Translations under genes and position numbers: made by a program | Assembly: GCA_020430865.1 (NCBI GenBank) | Contig: JAGQIY010000242.1 | Span: 1 to 5,955 of the forward strand | Length of the DNA stretch: 5,955 bases | Direction: 5' to 3' | Source of the DNA: Myxococcales bacterium | GTDB lineage: Bacteria; Myxococcota; Polyangia; Polyangiales; Polyangiaceae | Shown: one piece after another, positions 1 through 5,955 of the stretch | Layout: every line of letters starts with the position of its first letter | Position numbering within the stretch: the stretch's first letter is position 1 | The notes under the pieces: model-generated | What the model was told of the DNA's origin: nothing | Databases searched by the model: none | Seen by the model: the letters and a program-made list of their open reading frames with translations, nothing else

Positions 1-2703
1 CAGGCTTGGTTTCTTGCCCTGGGGCAGCAGAAGCTCGACGAGGACGCGGATGATTCGTTCCTCACCTGGGCGCGCGACCGCTTCCCCCCAAAGCTCCGGG
101 TGCACCTAGCGGCCACGAATATCCGCGACGTCGTCCACAAGCGCCTGCTGCACAAGACCCCTCAGGCAGAAGCACAGCTGCGGCAGCTGTTCGAGCAGCA
201 CCGTCCGGATCTCAAGTTGCTCGCCTACGAGTGTCAGGACATCACCGCGGAGGAGTTCATCGAGGTCTACCCGATGCTGCCGAAGCACATCGACCTGATC
301 CTGCAAATCACCACGGCGCTGCGCGCTCGCTCGAGCCGCTCCCAGGGCGACGACCAAGCCATCCGCGGCTTGCTGCAGCTCCTGGGTGAGCTGTTCCGCG
401 ATCAAGCGCTCGCAGAGAAAGAGGTCGGCGACCTGGTCACCCTCGAGCAAATCTACGAGGTCCAGCACACCGCCCTCGACTCCGACGTTCAAGGCTCGAT
501 GGCACGCATCCAGGAGCACTGCTCCAAAGACAGCAACCCGCTGCTTCTCCGCGCGGCAAAAGCCGTCGCGCTGTTGGAGCTGATCCAAGACACCCAGCCG
601 ACGACGGCTAAGCTCGTGTCCCAGTGCCTCTACAGCCGCATGGGTCAGGCAAACGAAGAGCAAGCCGTGACCGAAGCCCTCGAGGAGCTGCGCCGCCGGA
701 ACCTTCTCGGCTACTCCGAGAAAGACGGCTACAAGATCCAGTCGTCCGCGGCCGAGGAGTGGGAGCGCGAGCGCCGCGAAATCCCCGCGCCCCGCGAGGT
801 TCGCAGTCAGCTCGTGCAGGACGCGCTCAAGTACCTGGTCGCCGAGCCCGAGCGTCCGCGCCTGCAAGGTCGCCCCTTCCCCTGGGCGGCTGTCTTCTCC
901 GACGGTCGGCGCGCCGTCGACGTGCGCTTGCTCGACCCCCGGGACGACGCGGCGGTCCAGGTCGACTTCCGCTTCCTCAGTCGGGAGGACGCGGCAGAAG
1001 CCGCCTGGCTGAAGAAGAGCGACGAGTCCACGCTGCGTGAGCGCGTCATCTGGATATGCGGCGACCCCGACGCCCTGGAGGACGCCGCCCGCGAGCTGAG
1101 GCGTTCCGAGGTGATGTGCGACAAGTACAAGCCTCGCCGCGCTTCGCTGAATGCCGCTCGGAAATTGCTCCTACAACAGGAAGAGAACCGCAAGGAGGAC
1201 CTGCAGGCCAAGCTGCGGAAGGACGTCGCCGGGTGCTGGATGCAGGGCAAGCTGTACTTCCGCGGCCGCAGCCTGAGCCCCCAGGAGCAGGGTTCGAGCT
1301 TCAACGTCGCGATGCAGGCCACGGGCAACCGCTTGCTCCCAGAGCTCTATCCGCACTTCATCGCCACCTTGGTGCAGCCTTCCGAGCTGTTGCTGTTTTT
1401 GAAAGACGAGCTGAACGGCGCCCCGACCAAGTTCCTCGCGGAAGAGCTTGGCATCCTCGAGCTGGACTCCGGGCGCCTGGTGCCGGTGAACAGCGGCGTG
1501 GTCCCCTCTCGGGTGCTCGAGTACATCGACGCCGAGGGCGGCGCCAGTGGCGCGGCGCTGCTCTCCCACTTCGGCGGTCCGCCCTACGGCTACACCGTGA
1601 ACGTGATCAAGGCTTGCATCGCCGGGCTGCTCCGCGGGGGCAAGCTGCGCATCACGCCAGAGAGCGGCGGAGAGATCACCTCCACCCGCGACGCCGGGGT
1701 GCAAGAGCTACTCGAGAAGGATCGTGCTTTCCGCAGGGCAAGTATCTTGCCTGCCGGGGACGATGACGTTGGCGTGCAGTCCCGCGCTCGGATCTGCAAG
1801 TTCTTCTGGGATCTTCTGGAGGTGCCCCTCGACCGCGAAGACCACGCAATTGCCGACGCCGTCGCAAACTATTTCCCCGACCAGGCCAAGCGCCTGCGCG
1901 ACGTGCTCCAGCGCTTGAACCAGCTGCCCCGTCCCCCAAAGACCCCGGACGCCTTCGACAAGCTCCAGGAGGCACTGGAACGCTGCATCCGCAGCTGTCG
2001 GCAGACCAAGCCCACCGTTCGCCTGGTGAAGCAACACCTGGACACCCTGCGGGACGGGCTCTACCTGTTGAACCACTACGCGGAAGACCTCAAGAACGAC
2101 GAGACCATCATCGCCCTGCGCGACGCGAGCAACGTCGTGGACTACCAGGGCGCCCAGCTCAAGCAAGCCGGGCTCGCCGCCACGAACGCCGAAGCCGCCA
2201 TCACGCGCATCGAGCAGCAGCTCGCACTCGACAGGCCCTGGAATGACCTCCCGTCGATCCAAGAGGACGTGCAGGAGGTCCGCGATACCTACATTTCCGT
2301 CCGGCAAGATCTACTGAACCGTCAAGAGGAGCACGCAGAGCGCGCCCGAGTGCGCCTCAAGGGCCGAGACGGCTACAGCATCCTCTCCGACGACAAGCGC
2401 CATCAGGTGCTGCGCATCATCAGCAACTGCCTCACCAACACCAGCACCGAGGCCACCTCGCCACCCCTCATCAACTTGAAGGAGCCTTTCGACCAAGCCC
2501 TGCGCAAGGCTGAAGAAGAGGCGAACCTCAAGCTCGATGAGCTCCTCAGCGAGGGCGAGCAGCCCTTGATTCAGCGCTTCTCTCTCTCGGAGCTGCGCAA
2601 TCGCGAGCTGACGAACGAGGCCGACGTCGAAGCCTTGCTGTCGGACCTGCGGGGCAAGCTGATGCAGCAGATCCTCGCGGGCCACAAGGTGCGCCTGTTC
2701 TAA
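1..2703 (+). CDS. brxC: BREX P-loop ATPase BrxC/PglY, 5'-truncated by window edge
   Basis: The frame is open from base 1 to the TAA at 2701-2703, so about 900 C-terminal residues are visible. A GTG at 100 could be read as a start, but coding continues upstream of it without a stop, and full BrxC/PglY proteins are about 1,200 residues. I therefore treat the gene as partial, with the Walker A region outside the window. Visible family traits are the RFPPKLRVHL stretch followed by IRDVVHKRLLHK (nt 82-150), typical of the region after the AAA+ core, and the EVYPMLPKHIDLIL segment (nt 262-303). A winged-helix-like segment lies at about nt 541-770, and a second at about 1510-1740 contains GGPPYGYTVNVIKACIAGLL. 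A long charged helical and coiled-coil-like tail spans about 1890-2450. BrxC is a core BREX component, thought to be a cytoplasmic DNA-associated ATPase. The alternative name PglY (BREX types 2 and 5) cannot be excluded without the N-terminus. Confidence 0.85.
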   Translation, partial: QAWFLALGQQKLDEDADDSFLTWARDRFPPKLRVHLAATNIRDVVHKRLLHKTPQAEAQLRQLFEQHRPDLKLLAYECQDITAEEFIEVYPMLPKHIDLILQITTALRARSSRSQGDDQAIRGLLQLLGELFRDQALAEKEVGDLVTLEQIYEVQHTALDSDVQGSMARIQEHCSKDSNPLLLRAAKAVALLELIQDTQPTTAKLVSQCLYSRMGQANEEQAVTEALEELRRRNLLGYSEKDGYKIQSSAAEEWERERREIPAPREVRSQLVQDALKYLVAEPERPRLQGRPFPWAAVFSDGRRAVDVRLLDPRDDAAVQVDFRFLSREDAAEAAWLKKSDESTLRERVIWICGDPDALEDAARELRRSEVMCDKYKPRRASLNAARKLLLQQEENRKEDLQAKLRKDVAGCWMQGKLYFRGRSLSPQEQGSSFNVAMQATGNRLLPELYPHFIATLVQPSELLLFLKDELNGAPTKFLAEELGILELDSGRLVPVNSGVVPSRVLEYIDAEGGASGAALLSHFGGPPYGYTVNVIKACIAGLLRGGKLRITPESGGEITSTRDAGVQELLEKDRAFRRASILPAGDDDVGVQSRARICKFFWDLLEVPLDREDHAIADAVANYFPDQAKRLRDVLQRLNQLPRPPKTPDAFDKLQEALERCIRSCRQTKPTVRLVKQHLDTLRDGLYLLNHYAEDLKNDETIIALRDASNVVDYQGAQLKQAGLAATNAEAAITRIEQQLALDRPWNDLPSIQEDVQEVRDTYISVRQDLLNRQEEHAERARVRLKGRDGYSILSDDKRHQVLRIISNCLTNTSTEATSPPLINLKEPFDQALRKAEEEANLKLDELLSEGEQPLIQRFSLSELRNRELTNEADVEALLSDLRGKLMQQILAGHKVRLF

Positions 2704-2764
2704 CGAGGTGGTCGAAGCCGCGCCCGCTGCACTATCCTGAGCCAGACACCGTTGGGAGTAACGC
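2704..2764 (+). other. Intergenic gap before the ATPase gene, with its ribosome binding site
   Basis: These 61 bases form the longest non-coding stretch in the window. A Shine-Dalgarno-like GGGAG at 2754-2758 sits 6 bases before the ATG at 2765 and supports that start. I see no strong stem-loop followed by a T run, so read-through from brxC is likely. A weak -10-like TATCCT at 2733-2738 lacks a recognisable -35 box. The gap is nevertheless much longer than the other two junctions (a 4-base overlap and 9 bases), which fits the edge of an inserted module. Confidence 0.6.
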
Positions 2765-3988
2765 ATGGCACAACTGCTTGGCATCCAGATCCGTAACTAC
2801 AAGGCCCTCCGCGACGTACGCCTGGGACAGATCGGCTACGGAAAGGGGGATCCGCTGCCAACCCTGGTCTGCTGCATCGGGCCGAACGGCAGTGGCAAGT
2901 CGACCCTGCTCGACGCATTTGGTTTCCTCGCGGATTGTTTGCGCGACGGTGTGGAGGCTGCCTGCGACCAGCCCCACCGGGGGGGCTTCGACCGCCTGCG
3001 CACACAGGGCTCCGATGGTCCCATTTCCTTCGTCCTCTACTATCGAGAGTCCCCCCAGGCGCGCCCCATCACGTACGAGCTGGACATCGACGTGCGGAAG
3101 AATCGCGCCATCGTCGCAGCCGAGAAGCTCCTCCAGAGACGCAAGGGACAGAAGCACGGACGCCCATTTCCCTTCGTGAAGCTCGTCGATGGATCCGGCG
3201 AGGCCTGGTCAGGCGAAGCGATTGAAGGGGACGAAGCCTCGAGCCGTGTCGAGGTGAACCTGGATGATCCTGCGCGACTTGGCATCACCACGCTGGGGCA
3301 GCTCAAAGAGCATCCGCGAATCTTGGGTTTGCGGAACTACATCGAGGGGTGGTACCTGTCGTACTTCGTCCCCGATGCGGCGCGGACGCTCCCACCCTCG
3401 GGAGCCCAGCGCCATCTCGACCGCACCGGAGCGAATCTAGGGAACTACCTCCAGTACCTTCGGCGCCAGCACCCCCAGCGCTTCGCGAAGGTCTTGAAGG
3501 CAGTGCAGCCCAAGATCCCCGGGATTGAATCGATAGACTGCGTCGATTCCGCCGATCGCAGGCTGTTGATTCAGTTCAACGAGCGGGGCTACGCCGACCC
3601 CTTCTACCAGGGAAGCATGTCGGACGGCACACTCAAGTTCTTCGCCTACCTGATGCTCCTGCAGGATCCCGAACCCCATCCGCTGGTCGGGATCGAGGAA
3701 CCCGAGAACGGGCTCTACCACCGCCTCCTGCGAGGTCTAGCTGAAGAGTTTCTGGACCACGCGACCTCGGACCATCCAACCCAGTTCTTCATCACCACTC
3801 ACTCGCCAACCTTCGTTGATGCTTTCCGCCCGGAACACGTTTGGTTGTTGCAGAAGGAAGCCAACGGGGGCGTGAGCGCGAAGAACGTGCGCGACATCCC
3901 CACGGTGTCGAGCCTCTACAAGCAGGGGCTGCCCCTCGGGAGTATCTGGTTCAGCCGTCATTTCCAGGAAGAAGGATTCGCGGGATGA
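2765..3988 (+). CDS. RecF/OLD-like AAA (ABC-type) ATPase, partner of the DUF4276 protein
   Basis: This complete 407-residue protein shows the motif order of a stand-alone SMC/RecF-like ABC ATPase (AAA_21/AAA_15 group). Walker A is GPNGSGKST at residues 39-47. A signature-like SMSDGTLKFFAYL lies at 284-296, Walker B LVGIEEPENGLY at 307-318 with tandem glutamates, and an H-loop ITTHSP at 343-348. The segment GANLGNYLQYLR (about 222-233) is also typical of these ATPases. No TOPRIM domain follows the ATPase: the protein ends about 60 residues after the H-loop, so unlike single-chain OLD nucleases any nuclease part must be in another protein. The start ATG has GGGAG 6 bases upstream. The stop overlaps the start of the next gene, implying translational coupling and probably a complex. 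Related two-gene pairs act as phage sensors and abortive-infection systems (PARIS AriA is the closest analogue I can name). A sensor role here is inference. No membrane segment or signal peptide is seen. Confidence 0.93.
   Translation: MAQLLGIQIRNYKALRDVRLGQIGYGKGDPLPTLVCCIGPNGSGKSTLLDAFGFLADCLRDGVEAACDQPHRGGFDRLRTQGSDGPISFVLYYRESPQARPITYELDIDVRKNRAIVAAEKLLQRRKGQKHGRPFPFVKLVDGSGEAWSGEAIEGDEASSRVEVNLDDPARLGITTLGQLKEHPRILGLRNYIEGWYLSYFVPDAARTLPPSGAQRHLDRTGANLGNYLQYLRRQHPQRFAKVLKAVQPKIPGIESIDCVDSADRRLLIQFNERGYADPFYQGSMSDGTLKFFAYLMLLQDPEPHPLVGIEEPENGLYHRLLRGLAEEFLDHATSDHPTQFFITTHSPTFVDAFRPEHVWLLQKEANGGVSAKNVRDIPTVSSLYKQGLPLGSIWFSRHFQEEGFAG
3972..3988 (+). promoter_or_regulatory. Ribosome binding site and ATGA overlap for the DUF4276 gene
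   Basis: AAGGA at 3972-3976 lies 8 bases before the ATG at 3985, inside the end of the ATPase gene. The ATG (3985-3987) overlaps the ATPase TGA (3986-3988) as ATGA. This selects 3985 as the true start over upstream in-frame codons and points to coupled translation of the two proteins. Confidence 0.85.
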
Positions 3989-4611
3989 TCGTGCACTATC
4001 TCGTCGAAGGAGAGAGCGAGGCCGCGCTGCTGGAGGCCTGGCTACCTCGTGCGCTTCCCCAACACACCCACCGCGTCTACCCCCACGAGGGCAAGGGTCG
4101 ACTACCAGGCAAGTTGGACGCGACGCCAGACCCAGAGCACCGCCAGCTGTTGGCTCAACTTCCCGCCAAGCTGCGTGCATACGGCGAGTCCTTGAACCCC
4201 AATACGGATCGGGTCTTGGTCCTCGTCGATGCCGATGACGACGACTGTCTCGCCCTGAAGAAGCGACTCACAGCCGCGCTAAGGAAGTGCAAGCCTCAAC
4301 CGCACACCATGATTCGAATCGCGGTCGAGGAGACGGAAGCCTTTTACCTCGGCGATCCGAAGGCAATCCGTGCTGCGTTTCGGACATTCGATCAAAAGGA
4401 ATTCAGAGCGTACAACCAGGACTCCATATGTGGAACCTGGGAAGTATTCCAACGCGTGATCAAATCCCCATATGAAGCGAAGGTTCGATGGGGCAAGAAG
4501 ATGGGGGAGCACCTGTCGCTCGCGACCAAGGGCAAGCAACTGAACAGGTCTCCGTCCTTCGTCGAGTTCTATCGCGCAGTCCGAGCGCTATGTGGTGAGC
4601 CGTGGCCCTGA
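3985..4611 (+). CDS. DUF4276-family protein, TOPRIM-like putative nuclease or effector
   Basis: This complete 208-residue protein is of usual length for DUF4276. The N-terminus carries YLVEGESE (residues 5-12), like the glutamate motif that opens TOPRIM domains. A hydrophobic strand ending in an acidic cluster, LVLVDADDDD (78-87), matches the DxD metal-binding motif position. RIAVEETEAFYLGD (111-124) corresponds to the conserved E-E-W/F-L-x-D block of the family, and NRSPSFVEFYRAV (187-199) matches its usual C-terminal end. The open frame extends 5' of 3985, but those codons overlap the ATPase and precede the conserved strand, so I use the ATG with the AAGGA site. Members often sit beside an AAA ATPase, as here. 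By analogy with PARIS AriB and OLD TOPRIM nucleases it may be the effector released or activated by the ATPase. Nuclease activity is inferred, not shown. The 3' half is clearly less G+C-rich than neighbouring genes. Confidence 0.9.
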   Translation: MIVHYLVEGESEAALLEAWLPRALPQHTHRVYPHEGKGRLPGKLDATPDPEHRQLLAQLPAKLRAYGESLNPNTDRVLVLVDADDDDCLALKKRLTAALRKCKPQPHTMIRIAVEETEAFYLGDPKAIRAAFRTFDQKEFRAYNQDSICGTWEVFQRVIKSPYEAKVRWGKKMGEHLSLATKGKQLNRSPSFVEFYRAVRALCGEPWP

Positions 4612-4620
4612 GAGGTTCCC
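4612..4620 (+). promoter_or_regulatory. Ribosome binding site for pglZ
   Basis: GAGG at 4612-4615 lies 5 bases before the ATG at 4621, immediately after the DUF4276 stop (TGA 4609-4611). The nine-base junction leaves no room for a separate promoter, so pglZ should be on the same transcript as the ATPase and DUF4276 pair. Confidence 0.75.
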
Positions 4621-5955
4621 ATGACCCTGTCTGAGACTCTCGGCGGACCTGTCTCCGCCTTCGTCGAAACCGAGCTGCGCAACGAAGCGCGCAAGAACGG
4701 CATCTTGGCGTGGCTCGACGCGGACAGGCACTACGTCGACTTCGTGGAGCGCTTGGTCGCCGCGCGGAATGCTGACACGTTGCCGTACCCGGTCTATCGC
4801 TTCCGTGGGAGCCACCTCGAGCTGATGCTGGAGCTGGAAGACGCCGCCAAGGGCAGCGAGAAGTCGCCCATGGTGCTCTACCTGCCGGGGTTCAACGAGA
4901 CGACCATCGCTGACACACCGCTCCTCGAGCTCTATGCCGCGGGGAAACGCTATCGTCGCGCGCTGGGCACCGCGGTGACTGAAGCCGCCGCGGGGAAGGT
5001 GCGCCCCGATCAGATCACGACGTTCCTCTCGCAGCCGAACGTCACCCTCGAGGCCGCGGACACCTGGCTCTCGGAGCACGTCACCCACGGAGAAGCTGGC
5101 CTCGGCAGCCAGCTCGCCGCGATGCAGCTGCCGGCGATCTTCGACGACTTGCTGTCCAGGACGGGCTTCCTCGCGGGGCGCGTCACCATCGAGGCGGATC
5201 AAGAAGCGCTGTTCAAGCACCTCACGATCAAGCTGGGTTTGCCCGAGGCGCGTGGCCCCGGGAGCCTGCTGGGTGAGCTGCTCCCGGGTCACGCTGGGCT
5301 CAAGCCGTACTCTGCCCAAGAAATTGCTTTCCTCGCGGCAGCGTGGGCGATGGTCGTCGAGTACGTCAACGACCTGAAGCGCAAGCCGGAGATGAGCCGC
5401 CTTGGGGTCGCCGCTGCGCTCCCCGCGGCCTTGGTCAAGAGCTGCACGGAGGTGGCCGCCCACCTGCGCAACAACCAACCGGACTTCTATCGCCTGACGG
5501 CCCGCGACGCAGCGCTCGTGCTGGCGGAAGAAGTGAAGCACGCCAAGGCGGAAGATCTCGGCAAGATCGACACCTTCCGCTTCGAGGAAGACACCGTGCT
5601 CGAGGCGGCGTTGAGAGGTCTGCTCGCCGCCGACGGAGATCACACCGCATATGAGCAGGCGGCCCACTGGGCCAAGCTGCGCCTCGAGCCGAAGGCAGGT
5701 GCCGGCTCGTTTTGGCTCAAGGAGAGCCCCACTCGGCATTCCGCGTGGCAATTAATCGAAGCCGCGACCAAGCTCGGGCTCGCTCTGGACGCCGCGGGCA
5801 GTCGCCTGGGTAGCAAGGCCAACCTGGACGAGGTGCTCACCACCTACGCCGAGCGCGGCGCCGCGGTGGATCACGCTCACCGCGTGCTGGAGCAGCGGCG
5901 CGTCGCCTTGCTCTTCCCGCAGCTGCCAGAGTTCGACCTCTTGCGAGACGCCCTG
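4621..5955 (+). CDS. pglZ: BREX PglZ protein (phosphatase-superfamily), 3'-truncated by window edge
   Basis: The reading frame from ATG 4621 has no stop through the last base, giving 445 codons of an incomplete gene. The N-terminus has the PglZ-type opening: a helix, then GILAWLDADRHYVDFVERL (residues 27-45), resembling the W-x-D-x-D strand and helix of PglZ proteins. It is followed by FRGSHLELMLELE (61-73) and PMVLYLPGFNE (83-93), the usual 'LxYLPG' strand, then TPLLELYAAGKRYRRAL (99-115). The remainder is helical and rich in Ala and Leu. The alkaline-phosphatase-like PglZ core, with its metal ligands, would lie further C-terminal and cannot be inspected. PglZ is a core BREX component; in type 1 it associates with PglX. 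The N-terminus looks to me most like BREX type 6 PglZ, but this is from memory. A large open frame on the opposite strand (4588-5751) is a composition shadow. Confidence 0.85.
   Translation, partial: MTLSETLGGPVSAFVETELRNEARKNGILAWLDADRHYVDFVERLVAARNADTLPYPVYRFRGSHLELMLELEDAAKGSEKSPMVLYLPGFNETTIADTPLLELYAAGKRYRRALGTAVTEAAAGKVRPDQITTFLSQPNVTLEAADTWLSEHVTHGEAGLGSQLAAMQLPAIFDDLLSRTGFLAGRVTIEADQEALFKHLTIKLGLPEARGPGSLLGELLPGHAGLKPYSAQEIAFLAAAWAMVVEYVNDLKRKPEMSRLGVAAALPAALVKSCTEVAAHLRNNQPDFYRLTARDAALVLAEEVKHAKAEDLGKIDTFRFEEDTVLEAALRGLLAADGDHTAYEQAAHWAKLRLEPKAGAGSFWLKESPTRHSAWQLIEAATKLGLALDAAGSRLGSKANLDEVLTTYAERGAAVDHAHRVLEQRRVALLFPQLPEFDLLRDAL

Noticed and set aside
100..102. GTG at 100 as the real start of the first gene
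   Set aside because: The frame is open to base 1 and the upstream codons read as conserved BrxC sequence (LTWARDRFPPKLR). A start here would split a conserved segment.
106..867. Open frame (253 codons) on the - strand opposite brxC
   Set aside because: It is an antisense shadow of the conserved BrxC region, with low-complexity Leu/Gly/Val/Glu composition and no motif.
2710..2738. Possible promoter before the ATPase gene (TATCCT at 2733-2738)
   Set aside because: The hexamer is a weak -10 match and the bases about 17 upstream (GGTCGA) do not resemble a -35 box, so it is not distinguishable from chance.
3841..3984. 5' extension of the DUF4276 frame to a TTG at 3841
   Set aside because: It would overlap the ATPase by about 150 bases and add a 48-residue Arg/Gly-rich leader unlike the family. 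The ATG at 3985 has a good ribosome binding site and starts right at the first conserved strand.
2700..4625. Direct or inverted repeats flanking the two-gene insert
   Set aside because: Comparing the sequences around 2704-2764 and 4605-4625 by eye gave only short GAGGT matches, which are parts of ribosome binding or coding sequence. There is no sign of transposon ends or attachment sites.
4588..5751. Long open frame (387 codons) on the - strand opposite pglZ
   Set aside because: It lies antisense to a well-supported PglZ frame. The protein is rich in Arg, Gly, Val, Glu and Leu with no recognisable domain, as expected for an antisense shadow in high-GC DNA.

Overview
The window reads as an interior stretch of a BREX (bacteriophage exclusion) defence locus, with an unusual two-gene insert. 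All genes lie on the + strand and are tightly packed. The sampled coding sequence of the first gene is about 65% G+C, and codon third positions are strongly G/C-biased. This suggests a high-GC bacterium. A deltaproteobacterial or myxobacterial host would fit, but nothing in the window fixes the taxon.

Layout: (1) Positions 1-2703 hold the C-terminal ~900 residues of a BrxC/PglY-type AAA+ protein, whose N-terminal P-loop part lies upstream of the window. (2) After a 61-base gap, positions 2765-3988 encode a complete 407-residue RecF/OLD-like (AAA_21-type) ABC ATPase. (3) Overlapping it by 4 bases (ATGA), positions 3985-4611 encode a complete 208-residue DUF4276-like protein with TOPRIM-like acidic motifs. 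(4) Nine bases later, position 4621 starts a PglZ-type gene that stays open to the window end (445 codons seen). No stretch longer than 61 bases is without a gene, and I saw no RNA gene, CRISPR array, insertion sequence or convincing terminator.

How the parts may work together: BrxC/PglY and PglZ are core BREX components that act with a PglX methyltransferase to modify host DNA and block phage replication. From memory of BREX gene orders, the N-terminus of this PglZ looks most like the type 6 form, in which pglX normally sits between brxC and pglZ. Here that slot holds the ATPase and DUF4276 pair. The pair resembles two-gene ATPase plus TOPRIM-nuclease defence modules such as PARIS (AriA/AriB) or a split OLD protein. 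The main hypothesis is therefore a BREX locus carrying a nested ATPase/TOPRIM-like module between brxC and pglZ, with pglX either relocated or absent. The gene families are well supported by sequence. The BREX subtype, the nuclease activity and any functional coupling are inference.
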